Assembly: GCF_003932715.1 (NCBI RefSeq)
Contig: NZ_CP020700.1
Span: forward strand, 992,001 to 1,056,000
Direction: 5' to 3'
Length of the DNA: 64,000 bases
Source of the DNA: Streptomyces tsukubensis
GTDB lineage: Bacteria > Actinomycetota > Actinomycetes > Streptomycetales > Streptomycetaceae
Each line of letters opens with the position of its first letter. Positions within the stretch are counted from its first letter, which is position 1. The notes beneath the pieces are model-generated. The model worked only from the letters and a program-made list of their open reading frames with translations, did no database searches and was not told the origin of the DNA. This document shows, piece by piece, positions 10,143 to 18,580 of this stretch. The translations under genes and the position numbers were made by a program.

Positions 10143-10157
10143 GTTACTCGCAGTAAC
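10143..10157. promoter_or_regulatory. Predicted TetR operator in the divergent acyl-CoA dehydrogenase/TetR region
   Basis: GTTACTCGCAGTAAC is a perfect inverted repeat, GTTACT-CGC-AGTAAC. A further GTTAC half-site lies at 10166-10170. The palindrome covers the predicted start of transcription of the acyl-CoA dehydrogenase promoter, a position that would block initiation. Confidence 0.72.
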
Positions 10158-10160
10158 GGC

Positions 10161-10190
10161 AGTCTGTTACCGGGTGGTAGAGCCTGTCAA
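10161..10190 (-). promoter_or_regulatory. Predicted sigma-70-type promoter for the acyl-CoA dehydrogenase
   Basis: On the minus strand a consensus -35 TTGACA (10190-10185) is followed after 18 bases by CAGACT (10166-10161), placing the transcription start inside the adjacent palindrome. The -35 is perfect; the -10 is moderate. Confidence 0.55.
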
Positions 10191-10276
10191 CAGATCCGGC
10201 ACCCGGCCGTCCGGGCTGCGCGGGGTGTTAGTTTTCGCAGGCGTCAGGCACATCGGACGGGCGGGGAGAACGACCT

Positions 10277-10975
10277 ATGGACACCACACGGCAGGCGACC
10301 GACCAGGACCGGACGGCCCGGCAGCGCCGCCGCGAGCTGCTGGAGGCGGCGGACCGGGTGGTCCTGCGGGACGGCCCCGGGGCGTCCATGAACGCCATCG
10401 CCGCCGAGGCTGGCATCACCAAGCCGATCCTCTACCGGCACTTCGGTGACAAGGGCGGCCTCTACCGGGCCCTGGCCAAAAGACACACCGACGCCCTGCT
10501 GGACTCGCTGCGCGCGGCGCTCGACGCCCCCGCCGAACGCCGGCAGCGGGTCGCCGCCACCCTCGACACCTACCTCGCCGCCATCGAGGCGCGCCCGCAG
10601 GTGTACCGCTTCCTGATGCACCCCGCTGAAAACGCCGCGACGGCCGCGCAGACCGCGACCGCACCGGCGGACCAAGCGGACCAGGCCCCGCAGCCGGAGG
10701 CCGGATTCGACATCGGACGGCACTCCGCTCCCGTGCTGCGGCGGCTGGGCGAGGAGCTGGCGCAGGTCATCGGGGAGCGGGTCGACCTCGGTCCGGACGG
10801 CGCCCGGCGGGCCCGGGTGTGGGGACACGGCATCGTCGGCATGATGCATGCCGCGGGCGACTGGTGGCTCGGGGAGCGCCCGTGCTCCCGCGCCGAGCTC
10901 GTCGAGGACCTCACCGATCTGCTGTGGGGACGTCTCTCCTCCGTCGCCGACCGCGACGGCAGCCCGGGCTTCTGA
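10277..10975 (+). CDS. TetR-family transcriptional repressor
   Basis: A 232-residue regulator with an N-terminal helix-turn-helix (about residues 20-65, including MNAIAAEAGITKPILYRHFGDK), the classic TetR signature. The C-terminal ligand-binding region is of normal length and has an Ala/Thr/Gln-rich insertion near residues 115-135. The ATG at 10277 follows GGGGAGAA. It is divergent from an acyl-CoA dehydrogenase, which suggests an acyl-CoA ligand; that is inference from position. Its likely binding site is the palindrome at 10143-10157. Confidence 0.93.
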   Translation: MDTTRQATDQDRTARQRRRELLEAADRVVLRDGPGASMNAIAAEAGITKPILYRHFGDKGGLYRALAKRHTDALLDSLRAALDAPAERRQRVAATLDTYLAAIEARPQVYRFLMHPAENAATAAQTATAPADQADQAPQPEAGFDIGRHSAPVLRRLGEELAQVIGERVDLGPDGARRARVWGHGIVGMMHAAGDWWLGERPCSRAELVEDLTDLLWGRLSSVADRDGSPGF

Positions 10976-10981
10976 ACCGCC

Positions 10982-11545
10982 TTACCCGGCCGGACGGCGT
11001 ACGGAGGCCTCGGCCCAGGGTGCCCGTGCGACCGCGCGCAGCAGCCTGGTACGGCGCAGACCGGTGAGCCGGTCCGCGTACACGACGCCGTCGAGATGAT
11101 CGGTCTCGTGCTGGAGGCAGCGCGCGAAGAATCCGGTGCCCTCCACCCGTACCGGCACACCGGCGACGGTGAAGCCCTCGACCACGGCCCGGTCGTACCG
11201 CGGGGTGCCCGCTTCCAGGCCGGGCAGTGAGAGACAGCCCTCGGGCCCGCGCAGTTCGAGCCCGTCGGCCTCGACCAGCCGGGGGTTGACGAGATGCCCG
11301 AGGTGCCGGACGTCCTCGTCGTCGGGGCAGTCGTAGACGAACACCCGCAGCCCCACCCCCACCTGATTGGCCGCCAGGCCCACCCCCCGGGCCGCGTACA
11401 TCGTCGCGAACATGTCCTCGACGAGCCGGTGCAGCCCGGGTCCGAAGTCGGTGACGGTCTCACAGGGGGCGTGCAGCACCGGATCGCGGAACAGGCCGAC
11501 GGGCCGTACGCGTCCGGAACTGCCGGGGATCGGCCGGTTTCGCAT
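10982..11545 (-). CDS. def: Peptide deformylase
   Basis: A 187-residue enzyme that removes the formyl group from new N-termini. All three metal-site motifs are present: GVGLAANQV, EGCLSLPG and QHETDHLDG, supplying one Cys and two His ligands and the catalytic Glu. Start at ATG 11545 (MRNRPIPG). It is convergent with the TetR gene, only six bases from its stop, and divergent from murT. Streptomycetes usually carry several deformylase genes, so this one need not be the main housekeeping copy. Confidence 0.94.
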   Translation of the reverse strand: MRNRPIPGSSGRVRPVGLFRDPVLHAPCETVTDFGPGLHRLVEDMFATMYAARGVGLAANQVGVGLRVFVYDCPDDEDVRHLGHLVNPRLVEADGLELRGPEGCLSLPGLEAGTPRYDRAVVEGFTVAGVPVRVEGTGFFARCLQHETDHLDGVVYADRLTGLRRTRLLRAVARAPWAEASVRRPAG

Positions 11546-11659
11546 GGGCGCAAGGGTACGTTCCGGCCGCCCGGGTCCGCGTGGCGCGGTGCCGCGGTAA
11601 GGCGGCCGGGCCGGACCTGGATAGGCTGGGGTCGACCGATGCAAGGAGGATCAAGGACC

Positions 11660-12898
11660 ATGGCAGGCACCTCGGAGCCACTGACGCCACGCGCCAAGCT
11701 CGCTGTGACGGCCGGCAAGGCAGCGGCGGCAGTGTCACGCGCGGCCGGACGCGGCAGCGGGTCGGTGATCGGCGGAAAGGTCGCGCTCAAACTCGACCCC
11801 GATCTGCTGGGGCGGCTGGCGCAGCACCTGGACGTGGTCCTCGTGTCGGCCACGAACGGCAAGACCACGACCACGCGGCTGATCGCGGAGGCCCTGCGGG
11901 CCGCCGGGCCGGTGGTCTCCAACGCCCTGGGCGCCAATATGCCCGCCGGAATCACTTCCGCGCTGGCGGGCGGCTCGGACGCCAAGTTCGGCGTCATCGA
12001 GGTCGACGAGAAGTATCTGGCGGGCGTGGCGCGCGATGTGACGCCGAAGGCGATCGCGCTGCTGAACCTCTCCCGGGACCAGCTGGACCGGGCCGCCGAG
12101 ACCCGGATGCTGGCGGAGAAGTGGCGCGAGGGCCTCGCGGGCTCCAAGGCCGTCGTGATCGCCAATGCGGACGATCCGCTGGTGGTGTGGGCCGCGTCCT
12201 CCTCCCCCCATGTGGTGTGGGTGGCCGCGGGGCAGGAGTGGAAGGACGACGCCTGGTCGTGCCCCGCCTGCGGCGGTGTGATGCAGCGGCCGGGCGACGA
12301 CTGGTTCTGCGGCGAGTGCGGTTTCCGCCGCCCGGCGCCGAGCTGGGTGCTCAGCGGCAACCACGTCCTCGACCCGCACGGCTCGGCCTGGCCGATCCAC
12401 CTTCAGCTCCCGGGCCGCGCCAACAAGGCGAACGCGGCCACCTCGGCCGCCGTCGCCGCCTGCTTCGGGGTGCCGCCGCAGGTGGCGCTGGAGCGGATGT
12501 ACCAGGTCCAGGCCGTCGCGGGCCGCTATGACGTGGTCAGCTTCCAGAACCGCGAGCTGCGGCTGCTGCTGGCGAAGAACCCGGCCGGCTGGCTGGAGAC
12601 CTTCTCGCTGATCGACCCGCCGCCGACCCCGGTGATCCTCTCGGTGAACGCGCGCGGCGCCGACGGGACGGACACATCGTGGCTGTGGGACGTCGACTAC
12701 ACCCGGCTCGCCGGACACCCGATCATGGTGATCGGTGACCGCCGGCTGGACCTGGCCGTCCGGCTGGAGGTGGCGGGCCTGGACTTCCGGGTATGCGACA
12801 CCGTCGACGACGCGATCGCCATGGCGCCGCCCGGACGGATCGAGCTGATCGCGAACTACACCGCGTTCCAGGACGTCCGCCGCCGTGTGGGCAACTGA
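11660..12898 (+). CDS. murT: Lipid II isoglutaminyl synthase, Mur-ligase subunit MurT
   Basis: A 412-residue MurT homologue. With GatD it amidates the D-glutamate of the lipid II stem peptide using ATP and glutamine. The Mur-ligase P-loop (VSATNGKTTTT, about residues 63-73) is followed by the central domain, which carries a four-cysteine zinc ribbon (C201, C204, C217, C220), and the C-terminal DUF1727 domain. AAGGAGG lies 10 bases before the ATG at 11660, and a TAGGCT -10-like box lies at 11622-11627. gatD follows after 40 bases, the arrangement seen across Gram-positive bacteria. Confidence 0.94.
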   Translation: MAGTSEPLTPRAKLAVTAGKAAAAVSRAAGRGSGSVIGGKVALKLDPDLLGRLAQHLDVVLVSATNGKTTTTRLIAEALRAAGPVVSNALGANMPAGITSALAGGSDAKFGVIEVDEKYLAGVARDVTPKAIALLNLSRDQLDRAAETRMLAEKWREGLAGSKAVVIANADDPLVVWAASSSPHVVWVAAGQEWKDDAWSCPACGGVMQRPGDDWFCGECGFRRPAPSWVLSGNHVLDPHGSAWPIHLQLPGRANKANAATSAAVAACFGVPPQVALERMYQVQAVAGRYDVVSFQNRELRLLLAKNPAGWLETFSLIDPPPTPVILSVNARGADGTDTSWLWDVDYTRLAGHPIMVIGDRRLDLAVRLEVAGLDFRVCDTVDDAIAMAPPGRIELIANYTAFQDVRRRVGN

Positions 12899-12938
12899 CC
12901 GCAGGACCTCCGGAGAACCGAGAAAGGCTACATCCAGC

Positions 12939-13667
12939 ATGGCCGACAACAGCCTGCGTCTGGTCTGGGTCTACCCCGACCTGCTGTCCACCTACGGCGA
13001 CCAGGGCAATGCGCTGGTCGTGGAGCGGCGGGCCCGGCAGCGCGGCCTCGACGTCCAGCGGGTCGACGTCCGCAGCGACCAGCCGATCCCCACGTCCGGC
13101 GACATCTATCTGATCGGCGGCGGTGAGGACCGCCCGCAGCGGCTGGCCTCCGAGCGGCTGCGCCGTGACGGCGGGCTGAACCGGGCCGCCGAGAACGGCG
13201 CGATCATCTTCTCGGTCTGTGCCGGCTACCAGATCCTCGGGCACGAGTTCATCAACGACCTCGGCCAGCGGGAGCCGGGCCTGGGGCTGATCGACGTGAT
13301 CTCCACCCGCGGCGAGGGCGAGCGCTGTGTGGGCGACGTCCTCGCGGACATCGACCCCCGGCTCGGGCTGCCGCAGCTCACCGGTTTCGAGAACCACCAG
13401 GGCATCACCCATCTCGGCCCCACCGCCCGCCCCTTCGCGCGGACCGTCCTGGGCCGGGGCAACGGCACCGGCGACGGTACGGAGGGCGCGTACAACGAGA
13501 CCGTGTTCGGGACGTACATGCACGGACCGGTCATGGCGCGCAATCCGCAGATCGCCGATCTGCTGCTGAAGCTGGCGCTGGACGTGAACGCGCTGCCGCC
13601 GGTGGACGACCGCTGGTACGAGGCGCTGCGCAACGAGCGGATCACCGCGGCCACCCAGCCCGCCTGA
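12939..13667 (+). CDS. gatD: Lipid II isoglutaminyl synthase, glutaminase subunit GatD
   Basis: A 242-residue class I glutamine amidotransferase-like protein resembling the CobB/CobQ group. The nucleophile is C94 in IFSVCAGYQILG, and H195 in GTYMHGP completes the dyad. It releases ammonia from glutamine for MurT, encoded immediately upstream, to make D-isoglutamine in peptidoglycan. The start at 12939 (MADNSLRLVWVYPDLL) matches the family N-terminus, where YPDLLSTYGDQGN is highly conserved. Confidence 0.94.
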   Translation: MADNSLRLVWVYPDLLSTYGDQGNALVVERRARQRGLDVQRVDVRSDQPIPTSGDIYLIGGGEDRPQRLASERLRRDGGLNRAAENGAIIFSVCAGYQILGHEFINDLGQREPGLGLIDVISTRGEGERCVGDVLADIDPRLGLPQLTGFENHQGITHLGPTARPFARTVLGRGNGTGDGTEGAYNETVFGTYMHGPVMARNPQIADLLLKLALDVNALPPVDDRWYEALRNERITAATQPA

Positions 13668-13908
13668 CCACGGCGTCCGGGGCCCGGACCGGCCGTTCGG
13701 GCCCCCGTCCGGCCCCGGTCCGAGGGTAGGGCCGGGGGGCCGGACGGCCGGGCGAGCGTCCCGGCTGCGGCACCGTTCACGGGCCCGGGCGTCCCAGCAG
13801 GCGGACGCCCTATTCGGCCCGCGCGCCCGTACGCCGGTAGGGTGAGGGGTGATCCAGCCGGACGACGTGGTCCGGGAGTCGGCCCACGTTGCAAAGGTAA
13901 TTCGGGCA

Positions 13909-14934
13909 ATGCGCATTGGTGTGCTCACTTCCGGAGGCGACTGCCCCGGTCTGAACGCCGTCATCCGGTCCGTCGTGCACCGCGCGGTCGTCGACCACGG
14001 CGACGAGGTCATCGGCTTCCACGACGGCTGGAAGGGCCTGCTGGAGTGCGATTACCGCAAGCTCGACCTGGACGCGGTGGGCGGCATCCTCGCCCGCGGC
14101 GGCACCATCCTGGGCTCGTCCCGGGTGCGGCCCGAGCAGCTGCGGGACGGTGTGGAACTGGCCAAGGGGCACTGCGCGGACCTGGGGCTCGACGCGGTCA
14201 TCCCGATCGGCGGCGAGGGCACCCTGAAGGCCGCCCATCTGCTGTCCCAGGGCGGGCTGCCGATCGTCGGCGTCCCGAAGACCATCGACAACGACATCGC
14301 CTCGACCGATGTCACCTTCGGTTTCGACACCGCCGTCGGGGTGGCGACGGAGGCACTGGACCGGCTGAAGACCACCGCCGAATCCCATCAGCGGGTGCTG
14401 ATCGTCGAGGTCATGGGCCGCCACACGGGGTGGATCGCCCTGCACTCCGGAATGGCGGCGGGCGCCCACGCGGTCGTCGTCCCCGAGCGGCCCTTCGACA
14501 TCGAGGAGCTGGCCAAGCGGGTCGGCGCCCGGTTCGAGGCGGGCAAGCGGTTCGCGATCGTCGTGGTCGCGGAGGGCGCGAAGCCCCGCGAGGGCACCAT
14601 GAACTGGGACGAGGGCGGCAAGGACGTCTACGGCCACGAGCGGTTCGCCGGGGTCGCCCGCCAGCTCTCCAACGAGCTGGAGGCCCGTCTGGGCAAGGAG
14701 GCGCGGCCGGTGATCCTCGGCCATGTGCAGCGGGGCGGCACGCCGACCGCGTACGACCGGGTCCTGGCGACCCGGTTCGGCTGGCACGCGGTGGAGGCGG
14801 CGCACCGCGGCGAGTTCGGCATGATGACGGCGCTGCGCGGTACGGACATCACGCTGGTGCCGCTGGGCACGGCCGTGGAGACGCTCAAGACCGTCCCGGA
14901 CGCGCGGTACGACGAGGCGGAGTGCGTGCTGTAG
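13909..14934 (+). CDS. pfkA: 6-phosphofructokinase
   Basis: A 341-residue PfkA-family enzyme making fructose-1,6-bisphosphate. Motifs are TSGGDCPGLNAVIR, GGEGT (residues 101-105), PKTIDND (123-129) and MGRHTGW. At the two phosphoryl-donor positions (E. coli numbering) it has Gly104, typical of ATP enzymes, and Lys124, typical of pyrophosphate enzymes. Actinomycete enzymes with this pair are known as ATP-dependent group III kinases. A TAGGGT box (13838-13843) could be its -10. A very strong hairpin terminator follows. Confidence 0.95.
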   Translation: MRIGVLTSGGDCPGLNAVIRSVVHRAVVDHGDEVIGFHDGWKGLLECDYRKLDLDAVGGILARGGTILGSSRVRPEQLRDGVELAKGHCADLGLDAVIPIGGEGTLKAAHLLSQGGLPIVGVPKTIDNDIASTDVTFGFDTAVGVATEALDRLKTTAESHQRVLIVEVMGRHTGWIALHSGMAAGAHAVVVPERPFDIEELAKRVGARFEAGKRFAIVVVAEGAKPREGTMNWDEGGKDVYGHERFAGVARQLSNELEARLGKEARPVILGHVQRGGTPTAYDRVLATRFGWHAVEAAHRGEFGMMTALRGTDITLVPLGTAVETLKTVPDARYDEAECVL

Positions 14935-14950
14935 CCCGTACGCGCACCCT

Positions 14951-14990
14951 GAACCGCCCCCCGGCCGCAGCTGCGGCCGGGGGGCGGTTC
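14951..14990 (+). terminator. Perfect 40-bp palindrome after pfkA
   Basis: Both 20-base arms match exactly (left arm GAACCGCCCCCCGGCCGCAG) and meet at CAGCTG. It starts 16 bases after the pfkA stop and most likely acts as a factor-independent terminator despite a short T-run, as is usual in this genus. Confidence 0.85.
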
Positions 14991-15036
14991 TACTCTGGTT
15001 CGGCACAGCACGACCAGCAGAATCAGGAGCCGCCGG

Positions 15037-16137
15037 ATGGATCACAGCGAACACGGCACGTCGATGGACCTGCCGCCGTTCACGCTGGGACGCGGGCTGG
15101 AACTCTCCCCCGACCCGTTCTTCCTGATCGGCTCGCTGGTCGCGCTCGCCCTCTATGCCTGGGGTGTGACCCGTCTGGTCCGGCGGGGCGACGCCTGGCC
15201 CGTGGGCCGTACCGTCTTCTTCGTCGCCGGTGTGCTGACCGTACTGCTGGCGATGTGCACCAAGCTCAACGACTACGGCATGGTCATGTTCAGCGTGCAT
15301 ATGGTGCAGCACATGATCATCAGCATGGTCTCGCCGATCCTGCTGCTGCTCGGTGCGCCGGTGACGCTGGCGCTGCGGGCGCTGCCGGTGGCGGGCCGGG
15401 GCCGGAAGGGCCCCCGCGAGCTGCTGCTGGCGCTGCTGCACAGCCGGTACATGCGGATCATCACGCACCCCGCGTTCACGATCCCGCTGTTCATCGCGAG
15501 TCTGTACGGGCTCTACTTCACCCCGCTCTTCGACTTCCTGATGAGCTCCCAGGCGGGCCATATCGCGATGATGATCCACTTCCTCGCGGTCGGCCTGGTG
15601 TTCTTCTGGCCGATCATGGGCGTGGACCCGGGTCCGCACCGGCCAGGCTATGTGATGCGGATGCTGGAGCTGTTCGCGGGCATGCCGTTCCACGCCTTCT
15701 TCGGTATCGCGCTGATGATGGCGAGCACGCCGATGGTGGGGACGTACGACAGTCCTCCGGCGTCGCTGGGCATCGACGCGCTCTCCGACCAGCACGCGGC
15801 CGGCGGTATCGCCTGGGCGTTCAGCGAGATTCCCTCGGTGCTGGTGCTGATCGCGCTCGTGTTCCAGTGGTACCGCTCGGACCAGCGGCAGGCCCGCCGC
15901 AAGGACCGGGCGGCGGACCGGGACGGGGACAAGGAGCTGGCGGCGTACAACGCCTATCTGGCGCAGCTCCATGCGCGCAGCGGCGGTCCGGCGGGCGCGT
16001 CCCGCGGCGGCCCGAAGGAGCCCGCCGTGGCCGCCGAGGATGCGGTGGCCTCCGGGGACGAGATCTCGCAGGCCGCGGCGGCCGCGGGCGGGAGTCCGGC
16101 GGTCCGGGAGACCGGGTCCGGCGCCGCCGGGCGGTAG
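15037..16137 (+). CDS. CtaG-like cytochrome c oxidase assembly membrane protein
   Basis: A 366-residue protein of the caa3-type CtaG family with about seven membrane helices. It has the conserved MVQHMIISMVSPILLLLGAP and MMIHFLAVGLVFFWPIMGVDP stretches and several membrane-embedded histidines (VHMVQHM, IHFL, HAFFG) fitting a copper- or haem-related role. The C-terminal 90 residues are soluble, Ala/Gly-rich and probably disordered. CAGGAG precedes the ATG at 15037. The next gene, a 51-residue membrane protein, lies 63 bases downstream and probably shares its transcript. Confidence 0.88.
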   Translation: MDHSEHGTSMDLPPFTLGRGLELSPDPFFLIGSLVALALYAWGVTRLVRRGDAWPVGRTVFFVAGVLTVLLAMCTKLNDYGMVMFSVHMVQHMIISMVSPILLLLGAPVTLALRALPVAGRGRKGPRELLLALLHSRYMRIITHPAFTIPLFIASLYGLYFTPLFDFLMSSQAGHIAMMIHFLAVGLVFFWPIMGVDPGPHRPGYVMRMLELFAGMPFHAFFGIALMMASTPMVGTYDSPPASLGIDALSDQHAAGGIAWAFSEIPSVLVLIALVFQWYRSDQRQARRKDRAADRDGDKELAAYNAYLAQLHARSGGPAGASRGGPKEPAVAAEDAVASGDEISQAAAAAGGSPAVRETGSGAAGR

Positions 16138-16200
16138 CGCGGGACCGGGGTCCCGGGTGACGATGGCGGTGGCCGCGATCGTCGTCCGAGGAGGGCTCGT

Positions 16201-16356
16201 ATGCCCGGATCCACGAGAACGATGGGTGTCATCACCGTCGGCGCCCTGGTGGCGGTGACCGCCTACACGGTGGCGCTCGGCAGCAACGGGTGGCTCTGGT
16301 TCGGCTGGGTGGTGCTGGGGCTGCTGACCGTGGGGATGATCGCCGCCCGGAACTGA
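16201..16356 (+). CDS. Small (51-residue) predicted membrane protein
   Basis: A short gene starting MPGSTRTMGVITVGALVAV and ending GMIAARN. Two hydrophobic helices (about residues 8-25 and 30-47) are separated by GSNGW. A strong ribosome site AGGAGGG (16189-16195) lies five bases before the ATG, which makes translation likely. It follows the CtaG-like gene on the same strand. Its last 94 bases overlap, in antisense, the 3' end of the HATPase gene. Function unknown. Confidence 0.78.
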   Translation: MPGSTRTMGVITVGALVAVTAYTVALGSNGWLWFGWVVLGLLTVGMIAARN

Positions 16357-16832
16357 GCGGAGGCGCTCCCCGGCAGCCGGCGGGCGGCCCCGACCGGGGG
16401 CAGGGTCGCCCGGGGACCGCTGTCCCCGTGGACCCGTCCGCGCCGGTCGACGGTGCGGGTGAACCAGATGACCTTGCCCTCGTCCGTACCGCAGGTGCCC
16501 CAGCTGTCGCTGAGCCGGCCGACGGTGGCGAGCCCGCCCCGGGCCGGACTGGAGCTGGTCATCCGGGGCATCCTGGGGTCACGGTCGGCGACGGACGCGC
16601 TGAGTCTCCGGCCGGACCAGCGCAGCTCCACAACGCACGTCGGGTCACCGGGCACGTGCTGGACGACATTGGCTATCAACTCGTCCACGGCACGGCAGAC
16701 CGGGGCGATGTGGTTTTCGAGGTCCCAGTGCCGCAGATGGGCCGCGAGGATCCGCCGGATCTGGGGGATCCGCTCCCGGGTCGCCCGCACCTCCATGCGG
16801 TAACGGCATTCCGCCTGACCGTGACCGTGCAT
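16263..16832 (-). CDS. HATPase-domain protein, anti-sigma-factor-like kinase
   Basis: About 189 residues with a GHKL/HATPase_c domain as in the SpoIIAB/RsbW-like proteins that are abundant in Streptomyces. The N-box (AVDELIANVVQH) and G2 box (GGLATVGRLSDSWG) are clear. GAGGAG lies one base from an ATG at 16838 and seven from the ATG at 16832, so 16832 is chosen. The C-terminal 40 residues beyond the domain are low in predicted structure and are encoded opposite the 51-residue membrane protein gene. Partner sigma factor or antagonist is not adjacent. Confidence 0.85.
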   Translation of the reverse strand: MHGHGQAECRYRMEVRATRERIPQIRRILAAHLRHWDLENHIAPVCRAVDELIANVVQHVPGDPTCVVELRWSGRRLSASVADRDPRMPRMTSSSPARGGLATVGRLSDSWGTCGTDEGKVIWFTRTVDRRGRVHGDSGPRATLPPVGAARRLPGSASAQFRAAIIPTVSSPSTTQPNQSHPLLPSATV

Positions 16833-16838
16833 GACCAT

Positions 16839-17144
16839 GCTCCTCACCGCGACAGTGCGGACTCTCCCGGCTAAGGGACCCCGAGGATGACGGAGAGTGC
16901 TCGACCGGCGCTTCCGGGTTACAGCCCAGGGTGACCCCGGGAACCGGGGCCCGCAACAGCGGGCGGCTCCCCCCTGCGGAATCGGGCGGAATCGGGGCCG
17001 CGGCGGCGGTCGCCGCGGTGTCCGCGGCGGTGACCGACCCACTTCCGGACACATAAAATGACCGAGTTCGAGAATTCCGTGTGACCAGGGGCGCTCAGCC
17101 CGGATCCCGCACTGACCGGCCCACTGCTGAAGGAGCACCCCGAA
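16839..17144. other. Divergent intergenic region between HATPase and acyltransferase genes
   Basis: About 306 bases with no gene. TAAAAT at 17054-17059 stands out in otherwise GC-rich DNA and could be a -10 box for the downstream acyltransferase, with a GTGACC-like -35 about 18 bases before it. No ribosome-associated short frame is convincing. Confidence 0.45.
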
Positions 17145-17849
17145 GTGTTCTACAACGTACTCAAATACGTGCTTCTGGGGCCGCTGCTGCGGTTGCTGTT
17201 CCGGCCCCGGATCGAGGGCCTGGAGCATATTCCGGAGGAGGGCGCGGCGATCGTCGCGGGGAACCATCTGTCGTTCTCGGACCATTTCCTGATGCCCGCG
17301 ATCCTCAAACGGCGGATCACTTTCCTCGCGAAGGCCGAGTACTTCACCGGGCCGGGTCTGAAGGGCCGGCTGACGGCCGCCTTCTTCCGCAGCGCGGGCC
17401 AGATCCCGGTGGACCGCTCCGGCCAGGACGCGGGCCGGGCCGCGATCCGCGAGGGGCTCGGCGTACTGAGCAAGGGCGAACTGCTCGGCATCTATCCGGA
17501 AGGGACCCGCTCGCACGACGGCCGGCTCTACAAGGGCAAGGTCGGGGTTGCGGTGATGGCGCTGCGGGCCGGGGTGCCGGTGATCCCGTGCGCCATGGTC
17601 GGCACCTTCGAAATCCAGCCGCCCGGCCAGACCCTGCCGAAAATCAAGCGCGTCACCGTCCGTTTCGGCACACCTCTGGACTTCTCGCGCTATGCCGGGT
17701 TGGAGGACGAGAAGGCGATTCTGCGCGCGGTCACGGACGAGATCATGTACGCCGTGCTCGAACTCTCCGGTCAGGAGTACGTCGACCGGTACGCGGCCGA
17801 GGTCAAGGCCGAACTGGAAGCGGCGAAGAAGGCGGGACGGCGCTCCTGA
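17145..17849 (+). CDS. 1-acyl-sn-glycerol-3-phosphate acyltransferase (PlsC family)
   Basis: A 234-residue membrane-associated acyltransferase of phospholipid synthesis. Motif I is NHLSFSDHF (the catalytic H-x4-D), motif III is YPEGTRSHDGRLYKGKVG, and a PVIPCAMVGTFEI region forms motif IV. A hydrophobic N-terminus (FYNVLKYVLLGPLLRLLF) anchors it to the membrane. It starts with GTG at 17145, with AAGGAG about ten bases upstream. It ends in a strong bidirectional hairpin shared with the convergent RES gene. Confidence 0.93.
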   Translation: MFYNVLKYVLLGPLLRLLFRPRIEGLEHIPEEGAAIVAGNHLSFSDHFLMPAILKRRITFLAKAEYFTGPGLKGRLTAAFFRSAGQIPVDRSGQDAGRAAIREGLGVLSKGELLGIYPEGTRSHDGRLYKGKVGVAVMALRAGVPVIPCAMVGTFEIQPPGQTLPKIKRVTVRFGTPLDFSRYAGLEDEKAILRAVTDEIMYAVLELSGQEYVDRYAAEVKAELEAAKKAGRRS

Positions 17850-17851
17850 CC

Positions 17852-17910
17852 GTACCGGCGGATCGGGTTTCCCTGCGCTCGTCGCGTCGGGGAACCCGAT
17901 CCGCCGGTAC
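17852..17910. terminator. Bidirectional hairpin terminator between plsC-like and RES genes
   Basis: The arms at 17852-17873 and 17889-17910 pair over 22 bases with a single mismatch around a 15-base loop. It lies three bases after one stop codon and seven bases from the other, so it probably ends both convergent transcripts. Confidence 0.85.
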
Positions 17911-17917
17911 CCGTCGT

Positions 17918-18580
17918 TCACGCACCGGGGGGTGCCACCGCCGCGCGCAGGGGTGCCAGCAGCCGGTTGGTCCGGGTGATGCCGGTGGGCGAACCGAGGT
18001 CCGCAACTCCTCTGGCCGGATCGGATTTCACCGCATCGGGACCGCAGCGGTCACCGAAGAGGATCACGGCGTTGCGGGGGCGGTGGCGGCGGGACTGCCA
18101 GAGGAGACCCTGGGCCTCCGGAGCCTGGGCCCGCAGCGCGCTGGCCCAGCGCCGTGTCTGCGCATAGCTCGCGCCTTCCGCCTCCAGCAGCCAGGAGTCC
18201 TGGCAGACGGCGGCCAGATCCTCCTCCGAGACGAGCCGGATCAGTCTGAGTTCGACACGGGTGCGCAGAACGCTCAGGGCCCGCCCCGCGATCCAGGCGC
18301 GTGGCACCAGCCGCCGGCCGGAGCGCTCGTCGAAGTCCACCGATCGCAGCAGTACCTCCGCGAGGGCGGTCGCCGGTTCCGTACCCGCGTAGAGGAAGGG
18401 GTAGGGGTCGTACACCGTTCCGTCGAAGCGGGCGCCGCCGAAGTGGGAGTCGGCGGCGACCGGGTTGAAGGTCTCGGCGGGGCGGGCGGCGGAGTGGCAG
18501 CGCCACAGCTCGGTGCCGGCCGGGAGGGTGGAGATCCTGGGCGACAGACGGTAGCCGTCGGGCGGGCGGCGATCGGGCAT
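17918..18580 (-). CDS. RES-domain protein, predicted NAD+-degrading toxin
   Basis: A 220-residue RES-fold protein. The residues that define the fold are in the expected order: R27 (ELWRCH), R51 (GGARFDG), Y64 (FLYAGTEP), E75 (TALAEVL) and S163 (LLWQSRR). RES toxins such as MbcT degrade NAD+ by phosphorolysis or hydrolysis and are held inactive by a MbcA/ParS-type antitoxin. Its ATG overlaps by one base the stop of the upstream gene (TGATG), and that gene carries an antitoxin-like C-terminus. It is the last gene of a three-gene operon led by a CHAT protease. Domain call fairly sure; toxicity is inferred. Confidence 0.82.
   Translation of the reverse strand: MPDRRPPDGYRLSPRISTLPAGTELWRCHSAARPAETFNPVAADSHFGGARFDGTVYDPYPFLYAGTEPATALAEVLLRSVDFDERSGRRLVPRAWIAGRALSVLRTRVELRLIRLVSEEDLAAVCQDSWLLEAEGASYAQTRRWASALRAQAPEAQGLLWQSRRHRPRNAVILFGDRCGPDAVKSDPARGVADLGSPTGITRTNRLLAPLRAAVAPPGA

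Noticed and set aside
17058..17084. Eight-codon frame MTEFENSV before the acyltransferase gene
   Set aside because: It lacks a ribosome site and overlaps the likely -10 box TAAAAT.
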